Source of the DNA: Heloderma charlesbogerti
Lineage: Eukaryota > Chordata > Lepidosauria > Squamata > Helodermatidae
DNA: 64,000 nt
NCBI GenBank assembly: GCA_026122225.1
Contig: JANEZZ010003055.1
Location: forward strand, 1 to 64,000
Direction of reading: 5' to 3'
Of the stretch, positions 52,107 through 63,967 are shown piece by piece. A model generated the notes under the pieces. That model ran no database searches and was not told the DNA's origin. It worked only from the letters and a program-made list of their open reading frames with translations. Made by a program: the position numbers and the translations under genes. Position 1 is the first letter of the stretch, and the number at the start of each line of letters is the position of its first letter.

Positions 52107-52376
52107 ATCATAAAATCATAGAATAGTAGGGTTGGAAGGGGCCTGTAAGACCACTGAGTCCAACCCCCAATGATGGGCACTGCATCTCTCCATGACTCAT
52201 AGCTCTAGCTGACCCTTCTTACAATAACCCTCTTTAGAGGCAGGTAATTCTGCTGAATGTGTGTGACAGATGGATACAATCACTCTCAATGCAGCTCCAG
52301 CATATGCATTTGCCCCACCACAGCTCCTATAGCTAAATGATCTCCAATGCCCTTTCCAACTCTATGATTCTATGTC
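52107..52376. mobile_element. Two opposed CR1 3' ends
   Basis: ATCATAGAATAGTAGGGTTG at the left is a CR1 end in reverse. TTTCCAACTCTATGATTC and CTATG at 52345-52376 is a CR1 end in forward orientation, with the typical ATTCTATG octamer. Confidence 0.7.
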
Positions 52377-53535
52377 ACAGAAAGTATTCATCAACACAAA
52401 ATCTCAGTTCCTTTCTGAACTTGCCTACAAGGTCACATTGGTTTTATACCACTTTAACTGCCATGGCTTTCCCCAAAGAATCCTGGGAACTATACTGAAG
52501 TGCTGTTAACCCTCCAATAGAGGTCCCTGGCCATTCCTGAAAGATCTACAATTCCCACCTTTCCTAGTCAGAGAGATTTCAACAAGAACCTCACTATGCT
52601 GTGTGTATTTCTCCCTAATATATGCATTTGTCTGTGTATTTTCAAAGACACACATTTTCAAGTACTTTTCCATTAATATAATGCAGGTTTGTACTCACCT
52701 TCTACTAATAAGAGCATTTTTGTGTGCATATTTTTCATGATGAACTATATCGCCAAGCTCAGAAACGTGTGGATTTCAGTACGAGTCTGTCTTGGCTTGC
52801 TTATTGGTTCAGGAGCTGTGAATCTGGTAGTTTGGAGTGTACAAAAAGTACATTTTAGTTTCTGAAATCCCACCTTTGCTTTCTGATGGTATGATAGTAT
52901 GAGAAATGCATTTCAATTCATTTCCCCCCAGTCATCTACCTCAGTTTTCCACCTCCCAGAACTAGATGTGGACCTGAACTCAATTTATGGTTGAAGTTTG
53001 TACATTTCCAATCTTGTGATGTGATTTGTGGAACAACAACAGCAACAAAAAGTTTGAAAAGTACAAACACCCTTAATCAATGGGAAACAAATGCGTACAC
53101 TGCAATGAAGTACACATTTGGAATGATTCTGGATATCAGAGAAATCTGCAAAGGAACCAAATGAGTTCAGATTGGACCCATGGATTCTGCAGTGGACAGG
53201 CTTTTTCCTGTCGGGCAGATTCCATGGATTTGTGGACCATTTTTCTAAGCTTCAGAAATTTTGCACAAATTTCATCATAGAAAAAGATGCATTAAAAAAA
53301 CACAGCCAAAAATGTGCATTTTCTCCACAGGCTGAAGGGTGAAAATGTGCATGGGGGGGGGCTTTGCACAGTTTAGGGGGCTTTGTGCATATTTGCATGT
53401 GCAAATTTGCACAAATTCAGAAACTAAACCCCCTGATTCTGTTGATGAGTGGACGATGGAACAAAAGGCACCTAACAATCCCCAAAACACAGACAAAATG
53501 GATTTTATACATTCTGTCCATCCCTAGGAAAGATG
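52377..53535. other. Decayed hAT-like cores
   Basis: AAAAATGTGCATTTTC, TTTGTGTGCATATTTTTC and an end CTGTCCATCCCTA at 53526 indicate old family A or I material. Left ends could not be placed. No gene is seen. Confidence 0.35.
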
Positions 53536-54971
53536 TGCATGAAATTACAAACAAATGTTCATGCAAACAGAAAAAGACAAAGCTTGCCATCTGATCCAGA
53601 TATGAGTCAGAGTGAGCTGTGATGTAGGACAACCTTGATGACTTCAACCTTTGCTGATTTGCACTTCCTTAACTTTTGGTTGACTTATTGAAAGTTCTTC
53701 ACCTGGTAAGAACCTGTCAAAGAGTTTTGCACATTTTACTCTAGTCTACCACAATGTGTTAACTGGGTAGAGTTTCACTGTGAGTTTTGATTTTGCTTCC
53801 CCATTCTGTCAATCAGTACTGGTATAGTCGATGTAGCAATCTGAACACCGTTTCAGGCTTGAGTGCTTCCTCTGCTGGTTTTGCAGAGGTCATTTAGCTT
53901 GGGGATTGGGGAGATATAGGAATAGACTGTATTTTTGATTTGGTTTATCTCTTTGATCTTTCCTTCTTTGACAGTTTTGGATTGAATGGGCTGGTTCTAT
54001 TAAGGTGTTGCTAGAAATAATTTTTTTAAAAGTATATTTTTTGTAGGTTGGGTGACCAAATGCGAAAGAGACTGGGGATCCTGCACCTTTAATAGGGAAT
54101 GGAATTTTAGCAACTACAACTGTTCTCACCCCTGCATGACCTCCCTTCTGGCCTTCTGCTATCTCCCTCACACTACTGACCCTTAAATTGTTAGTTCCTT
54201 GGGGTATAGTTTTTATTTTATTTTAAATATCTAATTGATCTCTACTGTTTCAGTCCAAAAGGATCACCAAGGTCACTTATATAAAGAAAAATATAATCAC
54301 ACCCATTGAAAACCATTAAAACTACCTTTCCCTGATACATACGTGTTTGATACAACTGTGTGCATTTTTTTGTACAGAATTTAATATACACATTTTTGTA
54401 TGCAAGTTTTGAGATAAGAACTGCATTGCAAAATTCAGAGAAGTATGTAGTCTGTGTACCAACCTGCATGGAAGTGAGAATTAGGATGGTTCACTTAAAA
54501 ATTCAGATGTAATGAAATTATCCCCCTTAGCTTGGCACAACCCCTTTGGCTCCATATCCAGCTGTATGTAAGCCTAAATACATAACTGAAATGAATGCAC
54601 ATTCTTCCCCTATTTGCCCCTGCCTATATATCTCTCCTTTTTTGCATGTTGAATTTTAGATTGGTAAGCTCCTTGGGGCAGGGAACTATTCTGGTATAGT
54701 TTGTAAAGCATTGTTTGCACTGATGGCACTATTTAAATTATAACCATTCTCCATGATGCCCTGCTATTCCACTTGCAGGTAGCCTTGGGGTTTTGGTTGT
54801 ATGCAAGGGAACATTTAGAAATGGGATTTCCCCCCCTGTCCCCCCACAGCCTGAAGTGGTACTGTTTCAGGTCTATACCACTTCATTCTGTTCTATGTGT
54901 ATACCAGACTCAATATGGTTAATTGCCTCCACTACTGTTGAAGTTCAAAGTTTTAGCAATCAGGTTTTGCT
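53536..54971. other. Unannotated DNA
   Basis: No gene was recognised. The stretch 54040-54130 (GGGTGACCAAATGC, CTGCACCTTTAATAG) resembles a common inverted-repeat MITE but is incomplete. Confidence 0.35.
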
Positions 54972-55005
54972 CTTTCCTTTCCTTTCCTTTCCTTTCCTTT
55001 TTTTG
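54972..55005. repeat. (CCTTT)n microsatellite
   Basis: Pentanucleotide pyrimidine run. Confidence 0.95.
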
Positions 55006-55070
55006 AGTGTGCAGAAGAGGTCACATCTAATTAGTAATTTCTCTCCCCCCCCCGTTTTTAATATTATATG

Positions 55071-55099
55071 CTGTGTGTGTGTGTGTGTGTGTGTGTGTT
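55071..55099. repeat. (TG)n microsatellite
   Basis: Dinucleotide TG run. Confidence 0.95.
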
Positions 55100-56142
55100 T
55101 CCCCCTATTTTTCTCCTAGCAAAGCTTTGAAGCTCTTACGATAGCTTTTTGGCACCTTTAACATTAGGTCTAGGTGTTATAATAGAGCTCATGTCAAACC
55201 TCCATCTCTTTGTTAATGTAATTTTGCTTTCTTTGCGTTTTCTATGTGTGTGTGTTTTAACTTGAGTAAGGGGGGAAAAAGACCACCTTAATGAACTCTG
55301 CATTAATCGCCTATGTCAAATCCTTGTGCTAACAAGCAAATGAAATCAAACACGCTCCCCCAGGGAATAGCAGCAAGTCAACACACCGTCCATTAAAATG
55401 GTAATTTTGCATTTTCCACCAAGATGGCTGTCGTTTCATGCCCCTGTGCCTCTTGTTAATGCTTTGGTCTTTACATTACGGCATTAGGAATACACACCAA
55501 CATTCATGCGTACCACCCCTCTTATATTTGTCTTGGCAAGAGGTCACAAATACCAACTGTAGCTGTATGGAGGGGGCTTGTAAGCTTTGTAAATAAGAGA
55601 TATGGTGTCTGCATTTTGACTTTTGAGAGTTCTCAGTGCTGGGAAATTAAAGCAAACATGTGAGTTTATAAATAGTTCATGAAGAGAGGAAACCCCCCAG
55701 GTCATCTGTGCTGCCGACATTGTCATGGTAGGATTTTTTTTAAGGATTGTGCTGGATATTTCCAGTTCTACTAATGCTGTGGTGGAAAATACAAATTGGA
55801 GTATATTAGAAATCTTTTCTGAAAAATACTTGTTCGTCTTTCTTATCTGGTTCAGTATCATTATTACCCTTGTTGCTGTTGCTTCAGCACAATGCCCCCC
55901 CCAATCTCTTCCTTCTCCTACCTGGATTAGTCAAGTTGATGATCCCAGACAATCAGGGATTATGGCTGAAGAAGTTGATGTCACTGTAGTAATTATCCAA
56001 TCACATTTAGGTATGTGATGATGTCACTGAGGGAAAAGGAAGTCAATCTGGGGAAGAGAGAAAGGAGGAGGAAGGGAGGAAGACAGCATTAATGACTAGG
56101 TGAACATTTATGCGTGCACAGTGGAAAAATTGCTTAAAATCC
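55100..56142. other. Unique-looking DNA, possible conserved noncoding element
   Basis: The segment 55280-55480 lacks repeat signatures and has GCATTAATCGCC, AACAAGCAAATGAAATCAAA and TTAAAATGGTAATTTTGC words. This is the texture of conserved noncoding DNA. It is unproven. Confidence 0.3.
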
Positions 56143-56167
56143 AGGGGAGGGGAGGGGAGGGGAGGGG
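56143..56167 (+). repeat. (GGGGA)n, G-quadruplex-forming
   Basis: Five runs of four G spaced by single A bases, which meets the usual sequence rule for an intramolecular G-quadruplex. Confidence 0.93.
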
Positions 56168-57237
56168 TTGTCAAAAATATTCCTGAAAAATTGTGAGTAG
56201 TTTTGACGCAGTCCTAATTATTTATTATTTATTTAGTTATCAGACTGCCATCAGATATATTTCTTAGTTTGCAGCTATTTCAGACATCTTTCTATGCATA
56301 AGTATGTCATTTGGAGACATGGCTGCTCCTTCATTCACCACCCTAATTAGAAATGAAAGCTTTCAGATGTCAGAGAGCAGAAGTAATGGCATGTGGCAAG
56401 TTATGAAGCAAGAACAAAAAGTACCATTTGAAGCTTTGCCTTGTGGGCTGGCCAGTGTTGTCATAGACACGAACAGGGAATTGGGTTTGGGAAACTGCAA
56501 AATTAAGGCTGTGTGATTCTCCTCTTTGGAAAGATGGAACTGAATCTGAAACTCTGGGGACTGCAGTTGTCATTTCTTAGACAAGCTTCTAAATCTTGTG
56601 ATCATGGGAATCACTTATAACTGCCTGCAACAGGCTGAAAAACCAAATGGGATGATCCAGTTCTAAACCACCCTGCAAGCTTGGATGTATTATTATTACT
56701 ATTTAAAAATAAGAATACTATGCACTGGCAATGTGCAACTAAAGATTCTCAGCCAGCTTTTTAGCATTAATATTAGTCTTCATGCTTCCTCCTAAAAAAT
56801 CATGCTCTGTCAAGCCTCACATGCAGACAAGCAGGCTTTTGTGAAGGACATTTGTCAGAATGCACTCTGAGTATGTGAGCAATTCGCACCCAAGACAATG
56901 GACTTTGAGAGGTTTTACCCTATTGCGGTGCCACCATGCATCATTATGCACAGGAGCTCAGCCTCAAATTACTTCAATGTTACATGTTCCCCACTTCAAA
57001 GTGGTGGGTGTTTCCATATGCAGAACTACTGGATTTAGTTTCCATTGGACAAGAGAGCACCGTAAATGCATGAATTTTGGGAGTGGGGCAATTGCTATAT
57101 TTTTACAGAAATATAAAGGCAGAAGGTAAGGGGAGGGAGACAGCACTCCTTCATAGCAACCAATTTGCTACCCAACATCAGATCACTATAGAGACACCCT
57201 GCACCCCTAAGCCTTCAGCCATCATGCAAATCTGTCT
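56168..57237. other. Unannotated DNA
   Basis: I recognise no gene or repeat family in this stretch. Confidence 0.4.
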
Positions 57238-57649
57238 TAGGGAGCAATCCTATGGCCACTAGACAGGGCTAGACCAACATAGGATATTGTGTTATCCAGG
57301 AACTGACCTCCCTCCACTTCCGCGCTGCCTCAGAGGCAGTGTGGAACAACCCTGTCCTCCGTGCTCGCAAGAGGAGTGTGGAACAGCTGAAAGGGGGTGT
57401 GGCTGAGGGTGTTCCAGGACAGGGAGGGCAGAAATGCCTGCACGACACATCCGATGTGTCGTACAGCAGCCTCCTTCCCCGCTCTGTCCTCCTGCGGCTA
57501 GACAGCTGCAATCGGCTGTCTAGCCAAAATGCAGGGCAGGAGAAGCACAGAGGGGACGATCCCCTCCGTGTTTCTCCTGCCCTGCTTTGGATAGGCAGTC
57601 ACCTCCGAGTTTGGAGGCGGCCGCCTATCTAGGTATGATTGTGCCCTTA
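57238..57649. mobile_element. Hairpin-chain element of unknown class
   Basis: A GC-rich island of about 410 bp in AT-rich DNA. It holds consecutive hairpins at 57442-57462 (ACGACACAT / ATGTGTCGT), 57496-57525 (GGCTAGACAG / CTGTCTAGCC), 57531-57585 (GCAGGGCAGGAGAA / TTCTCCTGCCCTGC) and 57590-57629 (GATAGGC / GCCTATC). The edges TAGGGAGCAATCC and GATTGTGCCCTTA are roughly inverted. Matching flank duplications were not found. It contains a GCGGCCGC octamer at 57617-57624. The sequence is unlike the other palindromic family here. Confidence 0.55.
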
Positions 57650-57697
57650 CTGCCATATTGGGGTAGACGAACATGTCGGTTTCACTTTTTCCTGCAT

Positions 57698-57736
57698 TCT
57701 CTCTCTCTCTCTCTTTCTTCTTCTTCTTCTTCTTTA
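57698..57736. repeat. (CT)n-(CTT)n microsatellite
   Basis: Pyrimidine run. Confidence 0.95.
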
Positions 57737-58165
57737 AAGGTTAATATATTTGCATCCTGAACATAAAGAAATTTGCACATTTTGGCAAATTATTGTCAAA
57801 AATGAACTGAACTGAAAGTCTTGGCCATCTGCATGAGCCAATTCAATAGGTGCACTGTTCCAAGCATGGAGAAAGCCATGTTGCGCCTGCCTGACATGTA
57901 GCTAATCAAGATGAGGAACCTGTCAGGAAAAAAGTGGTGGCAGCCCTAATTCAGCTCTATGAAACTGGTTGAATGCATAGGGATTCAACCCAGACGTTCA
58001 GAAACTAAGCACGGAAAGCCTGGATGGACGAATCTGCCAATTTCAGTTTCTCCTACATTCTTTTTTTTTTTTTAATCTCAAATTCTTTTCATCCTAAATA
58101 TGAAGGAATTTTGGTAAATTCTTATAAAAAAACAAACTGAAATGAAACTCCCATCCATCCATCTA
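57737..58165. mobile_element. Unnamed interspersed repeat, copy 3
   Basis: TTGCATCCTGAACATAAAG, GATGAGGAACCTGTCAGG, GAATCTGCCAATTTCAGTTT and GGTAAATTCTTATAAA follow the order seen at 16391-17645 and 29211-29640. This copy looks complete and uninterrupted. Confidence 0.5.
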
Positions 58166-58467
58166 CATAGCAGCAAAACTTATATATGCACCAGCTTCTT
58201 TCACCCAGATTGGGGGGGGTCACATTCCGATGGGTGTCTCATTCAAACACACAGAGAGAAAGATTCTGACCATTAGCTTCCACTGAGAAAACATCAGCCA
58301 ATCATCATGCAATATGCCTAATCAACCAGCAATATGCCTAACAAAAGGAATGGTCAGCCAGAAGCCATAACTGTATCAATAAACGACTTGTCTGATATCA
58401 TTTAGATCATTTGGGAGACCTTGGGAATTGGAAGGTCTGTATTATTAGAATACTAGGAATGTATTGT
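58166..58467. other. Unannotated DNA
   Basis: No gene or repeat seen. It ends in TTGT, the left duplication of the LTR. Confidence 0.4.
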
Positions 58468-58790
58468 TGTTAGAAAAAGAGACTCCATAACTGTTGGCGC
58501 CTCCGTTACGTAGGAGCCCGAGTGGCGGGAAAAATGTGGGTGGAGCAAAAAGGAGAACCATAATGACGCGCTCATGACTAATGGCTTGGTAAGCTGATAC
58601 TGACTGTTTATTGGCTATTGGCAAGAACAATAGAGGTGATAAGGTATAAAAGGCTTTTGCACACGTGTCTCGGGGTCCAGACTGCTCTGCACCTGTTTTG
58701 CAAAACGTTCAATAAAATAGTGTTGGATCCACTGCTGCCTGCCTGGCATCCTTTTCTTCTAAACCGAAAGCAAGAACTTTTTATCTGACA
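58468..58790 (+). mobile_element. Solo LTR with a full promoter, retroviral type
   Basis: It begins TGTTAGAAAAAGAGACTCC and ends TTATCTGACA. TTGT is repeated exactly at 58464-58467 and 58791-58794, a 4-bp duplication as made by class I (gamma-like) endogenous retroviruses. In order are CAAT-type ATTGGCTATTGGC (58612-58624), TATAAAA (58645-58651), an expected start site about 25 bp later and AATAAA (58711-58716). This gives a U3-R-U5 plan in only 323 bp. No internal viral genes remain. Confidence 0.85.
58645..58651 (+). promoter_or_regulatory. LTR TATA box
   Basis: TATAAAA lies 66 bp before the AATAAA signal of the solo LTR and after a pair of CAAT-type motifs, the usual spacing in a retroviral LTR. 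Confidence 0.75.
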
Positions 58791-58909
58791 TTGTGATGGC
58801 TCTCTCAGACAGTGAGTGGACAGTATTCTTCTTACTGGTCCTTCACTTCATCAGAGATTCAGAGGATGTGTGCCATCCCAGGACAGAACGTATGGGTGGG
58901 GCAGGTAGT

Positions 58910-59366
58910 TAGGAACCTGTGAATCAGCAAAATGTGAGCTTGCCAAAGTTCTCTAAATTCCATCTCAAAACGTGTTTCGACTCAAGTCCATATCAGATTT
59001 CCATCTTCATCTTTTCTCTCTTTTTTTGCATGAAAATCCATGCATATTTTCATACGTATTTTTTCCAAATGTATGCCTCAATTGTGCACAACTTTGAAAT
59101 GTGTGCATTCTTCTCCCCTTGATTACAGCATATTTGGGTGCATTTTTTCAGAAGTACAGGAATGTTTTTTCCTGCACACTCTTCAAAGGTATGCGTATGC
59201 ACGCTGTCGAATGTATGGGGGGGGGTGTTGTTGTAGATCACGCTGCATGCTCAGAAATGGACAGACTTTGTCTGAAAATTGCAACCAAGGCTATATTTGG
59301 TTTGAAAGCTGCAAACAGGTAAATCCTGATCAAAAACAAACAGAATGAATTTCTTACACATCCCTA
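58910..59366. mobile_element. hAT-like element, family A
   Basis: It starts TAGGAACCTGTGAATCAGC and ends CTTACACATCCCTA. CAGGTAGT (58902-58909) and GAGGTGGT (59367-59374) match at six of eight bases. It is 457 bp, matching the outer element at 334-1651 in order throughout; it is the uninterrupted version. Confidence 0.8.
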
Positions 59367-59374
59367 GAGGTGGT

Positions 59375-60502
59375 GCATGCACCCCTCTCTGTCAGACTTT
59401 TTTTGGGGTGGGGAGGGGATGATTTGAAATTTGTAAGAGCATTGGACTAAAGTGTTTGATTGTAAGCATTACATTCATGGTTTGAAAGATGGTGGGTAGC
59501 TCTGTCTTCTACTGTCCTATTCTGGCTTAATCAACTCTCAGTCTCTCTAACCCACTCTTGTTGGCCCTGATCAGTAGTGGTTCTCCAGAGCCTTTGGCAA
59601 CCCCCTCCCCCAGCACCTCATACTTTAAGTGGAGGTGCCAACATACAAAGCATGTGGTCTACCATGGGAATAGTAGGACCCTTTCCCAATAAGGTCTCAA
59701 GCAATAAGCATCACAGAAGTAACTTGCATTACAAAATACAATAAAAATAAATAATAAAACTGCAATAAAAATAACAGGAGGCATAGAAAAGACAATTTCA
59801 CAGCAGTAGCGAAGTGCAACAGATTACCATATCTAATAGCACTACAAAATATTAGATTAAAGTCTAAAAGCGGAGCCAAATTAACCAAAGGCTTCCAGAA
59901 AGAGCCAGATATTGACCAAATACCAAAGGAAAGCTTTGGCAGAACAAAAATTATATTTACTGCTGAGTACAGTCTATATGCATATTAAAAATCAAAACAA
60001 AATCCTACGTATTTGTTTTTCCTGTCTGAGAGATCTGCTTCTTTAAAACAAGGACAAAAGCAAGAGGGCACGCAGAGCTGTCCCCCCTCTTTCCTTTCCA
60101 TGCGCAATACAAATCCAGCTTGTTGTTCCTGCAGGGAGAATTGCCAATGGAGCTAGTGCAAGAGGCAGGTCTGCAGAATCAGGATTGATGGCAGAGCATC
60201 CTTCAAGTAAATGCTGTCTCCAAACACTTTCCAGAGTTAAATGATACAAAATGACAGATAATATATGGTGCAAGTTACAGAAAAAAAAAAGTGGTGTGAA
60301 GATATTGCACAAGGAATAAATTAAAGCCTTCCGTCAGGAGGAAAAAATCCATAATAGGTAGTGCACGAGGAGGAGGCAGAAGCAAGGCACAGAAGATGTC
60401 ACACTGAGGATATGTAAAGGAGAAGGTGAATCAACCGACAACAGTATTTTCCATGCAGGAAAAGTGACCAGATGCAAAGGAGGAAAGGAAGTTTGTAACT
60501 TA
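59375..60502. other. Unannotated AT-rich DNA
   Basis: No gene or clear repeat is seen. Confidence 0.4.
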
Positions 60503-60597
60503 TAGACTGCAGTGTTCTACCTACTTACCTGGGAACAAGCCCCATTACATTCAGTGGGAATTTCTTCTGAGTAGACCTGTCTAGGACTGCACTGTTA
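60503..60597. mobile_element. Short MITE (GCAATCCTATGC family)
   Basis: ACTTACCTGGGAACAAGCCC, CATTCAGTGGGAATTTC, TTCTGAGTAGACC and CTAGGACTGCACTG match 50380-50558. Confidence 0.72.
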
Positions 60598-61013
60598 GTA
60601 GTTATAGAGAATAAGGAATTTTGTCACCTTTCTTCATCCATTCATGTAGGTATGCTTGAGGAATTCAGTTGCTGAAAATTCCAATATGAATCAACCAATC
60701 CTCACCTGCCAGACTATAATTTGGATCAGAACATAGTTATCTGCCAAGTTTGACAGTTCCTGATTGTTCTGACACAGTTCTCAGCTCAGAATAATGTATC
60801 ATTGTGTGTCTTGAGGGAAAATCCATGTACAGATGTATATTTAAACATGTATTAAATTAGAGCTGAAAGAACATTTCTCAGGCAGCATTGTTCAGAGCAA
60901 TTTCTGATTGTTTATTTGCCTTGACCTCATCTCTCCCCCCCTGCCACTCCCAGAAAAAGAAGTCCACTTTGCAGAATTTTATCTGAACTTTCTCTCTCCA
61001 CCATAGTTTTGTA
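60598..61013. other. Unannotated DNA
   Basis: The last 130 bases share words with 23780-24000, an unnamed repeat. No gene is seen. Confidence 0.35.
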
Positions 61014-61021
61014 GAGGTCAC

Positions 61022-61239
61022 CAGTGGAGGCTGGTGGCTCTGAATTTGGCAGGCTGTGATTCCATTCTGGGTTTTAGCCAGAACCAGACAGAACTCTAAA
61101 GGAGCTATCCAAAGTGCTGAACCCTATCCCCCAAATAGGCCCAGCACATTAGATAGCTCATATAGCATTCTGGCTGGTTCTGACTGAAACACAGAATGGA
61201 TGCACAGCCCCACCAAATTTGGAGTCACCAGCCTCCCTG
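61022..61239. mobile_element. CAGTGGAGG MITE
   Basis: CAGTGGAGGCTGGTGGCTC opens and CACCAGCCTCCCTG closes it, with inverted CCATTCTGGGTTTTAG / CTGAAACACAGAATGG blocks. GAGGTCAC (61014-61021) and GTGGTCAC (61240-61247) differ by one base, supporting an 8-bp duplication. Confidence 0.83.
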
Positions 61240-61256
61240 GTGGTCACCCCCCCCCC

Positions 61257-61298
<42 letters not shown>
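61257..61298. repeat. (CT)n-(CA)n microsatellite
   Basis: Dinucleotide runs after a C tract. Confidence 0.95.
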
Positions 61299-61302
<4 letters not shown>

Positions 61303-61544
61303 GTGCTCTGGAATAACATCAGATCTGGGGCACTGTAGAAGATGCAAAATGGTGACCAGGCTGCCAAAGCAGTTGCTGCTGCAACTTGCCAGGGAAGCAA
61401 AACAAACAAATAAAAAACTTAGCAAAAAGAAGCTATGTTATTGCCACTGCTGCTGGTGAGACCCACCTTTGAGAAACTGTTGGGAAAAAAACTGTCCTCC
61501 CCTAGAGAATGACACCACCACCCCTTTCTCTGTCCCCCACAAAT
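61299..61544. other. Unannotated DNA
   Basis: No gene or repeat is recognised. Confidence 0.4.
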
Positions 61545-61790
61545 GAAGAGCCAGTGTGGTGTAGTCATTCGAGAGCTGGACTGGGACTTGGGAAACACGG
61601 GTTCTAGTCCCCACTCACTTGGCCATGAAACTCACTGGGTGACTTTGGGCCAGTCACACACTCTCAGCCCAACCTACCTCACAGGGTTGTTGTTGTTGTG
61701 AGGATAAAATGGAGAGGAGGAGGATTATGTACACCACTTTGGGTTAATTGGAGGGGGGGGAAAGGCAGGACATAAATGCAATCACTCAAT
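61545..61790 (+). repeat. Sauria-type tRNA SINE
   Basis: GAGCCAGTGTGGTGTAGTC is followed by a B-box-like GGTTCTAGTCCCC, CACTGGGTGACTTTGGGCC, CTCAGCCCAACCTACCTCAC, TTGTTGTTGTGAGGATAAAA and a GGCAGGACATAAATGCAATC tail. It is a nearly complete copy of the unit at 44499-44745. Confidence 0.88.
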
Positions 61791-63918
61791 CAATCAAAAT
61801 ATAAATACATATGTGAGAGAATTTTGAGAGACCATTTGCACACAGTTCTAATTGGTGTGTGCGTGTGTGTAAACTGCACATTAAAATCAGAAAAACCTTC
61901 ATGGCTTTTTTAGCAGAAAAGGTGGTATGTAAATCTTAATCAATAAAATAAAAATAAAGCGTGACCAAATGCAAAAAGTGACATGGGCCAGAAATAGATT
62001 TATCTATCCATTCCTGATTGCAATTGTTTCATCAACAAACAAACAACATATCGTTAGTTTGGCCCTTGGAAAGGTTTAGGAGGACATAAGATTTGAGATT
62101 CCCTACCCCTCCACCCTGATCAGTGAACTGATGGCAAATTTCAAAATATCTTTCTAGGCTAATTGCTTGGAGGATATGTTATATAAAGGAGGAACATCTT
62201 ATTCCTCAGTTCAGCAACCACATGTCTTGCTGCTGCTCAAGTTTGTAAATCACTCTGTGAATATGCAGCCGGCTCTTCCCATCAATGCGTCTTTGAAAAC
62301 ACACCCGTTGTCTGTTTGTGCTTTCTTAATTCCCGCTTTTCCCTCTGATAAGATAATGAGATGTGAATGTTCGGTGTGTTGACAAGCTGCTGTCCTACAG
62401 CAGCAGAGAGCCCCAGAGTTCTCCGAAGCAGGGAGCGGAGATTAATTAATGCTAAAAGACAGAGCTTGATGTGGCAATGAAATCTCGATTATAATAATCT
62501 CTAATTATCTTGTAGCACAAGTGCCTTGTCATTTCCAGGTGTCTTTCAGCTACTCTTCACTTTCCCCCTCCACCCCCACCCTAAAAAGAAATCAGCTTGG
62601 TTTGAAATTATATGCTAACACTGAATTAAATGGGGAATGATCTACGAAGATTCATCCACCTTCTTTGGCATAATAGACATGTGTAGGCAATGTGAAATGG
62701 GAGATATTTATTTCTGAAGGCTGTTCTACTTCTGAGTAGAGATAGGTAGGCCTGGGCTGTGCTTTTCTGAGTGGCGAATTTGAGCTTTATTTCTGGCTTG
62801 AATTTTTGGGATGGTCTCTGAAACTAACTTCTGAGTAGACATGCATAATATTCTGCTGTCTGGGATGTGCGAGGGAACATTCAAATCATAAAGTTAGAGA
62901 GGGAGGTTGTAGGTCATATAGTTGTTTGATGCAGGAAACCCAGAGCTAGAGTTTTTCACAATACATGGCTGCCCAGCCCCCACTTTTCACCAGCAAAGGA
63001 TAGCCCACCTCCCTCCTAGGGAATTGGTTCAATTGTTGAGCTGCTCTTACCATCAAGACATGTATCATAATGTACTTGTAATGCTCTCCTCTTCTGTTAA
63101 ATTGATCTCATTAATGTAAAGTGTTGGCAGGATGGCTTGGGGGAGGCACAATGAGCAGAAGGAACTGAAAACTGTCCATCTTCACATGTTCCTGCCCTCT
63201 GGGGCATCAAAGGACAAGTCTGTGCCCTCTTCAAGTCTGTGAAGAGTGCTGCCATGCTAGAGATCAGTAGATTTATTCCATTCCTTTACTGTTCCATTAT
63301 TTGCCTCTGCCTTGTATACCACTCCTCTTAAATTCAAAATTAAAGTGAAAATTGCTAAAATTCTTAGTTATGCAACTTCATTTCAATGTTCAGTGTTATT
63401 TCTGGTAAGGAGGAGGGAAGCAAGGTCTCTGCAGTTGTTCCTTCTCTGACCAATAGATGGGCCAGGCTGTTCCTCCCCTTTCTATGATCTTCCTGGGAGG
63501 CAAGAAAGCAATCACCCAATGGTCCTTTGTTTCTTGGATGGTGGCAGGGGCCAGAGTGTGTGTTTATGCCACTTTATAATGCAGGTAGTTAGCCTCAAGA
63601 GGAGCTCTATCATGTGCTTTTTCCAGAATTCGTAGACTGGGTCCAAGAGGGACTTAATCTACATGCCCAAGAGAGATCAAACCTACATGTAGCCTCCCAT
63701 ATATTTGCTCCAATCTCCCCCACCCGAGGTGTTCCCTTATTCTGTGGATATGTCCAGGGCAGGCCAGGGTAGGTTGTGGATAGGCTTGGATCCACAGGAT
63801 ACAAAGTTGCCTCATTCCTCCGACACATCCGCATATCTGACCCAAAGCTTTGCCAACTCTTGTGCTGGGACTGTTAATTTCCCTTCCACTGAGCTCAATG
63901 GAAGAGAAACCAACAATC
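61791..63918. other. Mostly unique DNA, possible conserved noncoding element
   Basis: No gene is seen. The segment 62410-62545 (GGAGATTAATTAATGC, ATTATAATAATCTCTAATTA) has AT-rich homeodomain-type words and no repeat signature. Short pieces near 62725 and 62830 (ACTTCTGAGTAGA) belong to the short MITE family at 60503. Confidence 0.3.
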
Positions 63919-63949
<31 letters not shown>

Positions 63950-63950
63950 C
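63919..63950. repeat. (ACA)n microsatellite
   Basis: ACA triplet run. Confidence 0.95.
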
Positions 63951-63967
63951 TGCTACAATGGAAGGAA

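Noticed and set aside
61545..61790. A functional tRNA gene at the head of the SINE
   Set aside because: The promoter boxes belong to a Sauria-type SINE; acceptor and anticodon stems are not intact.
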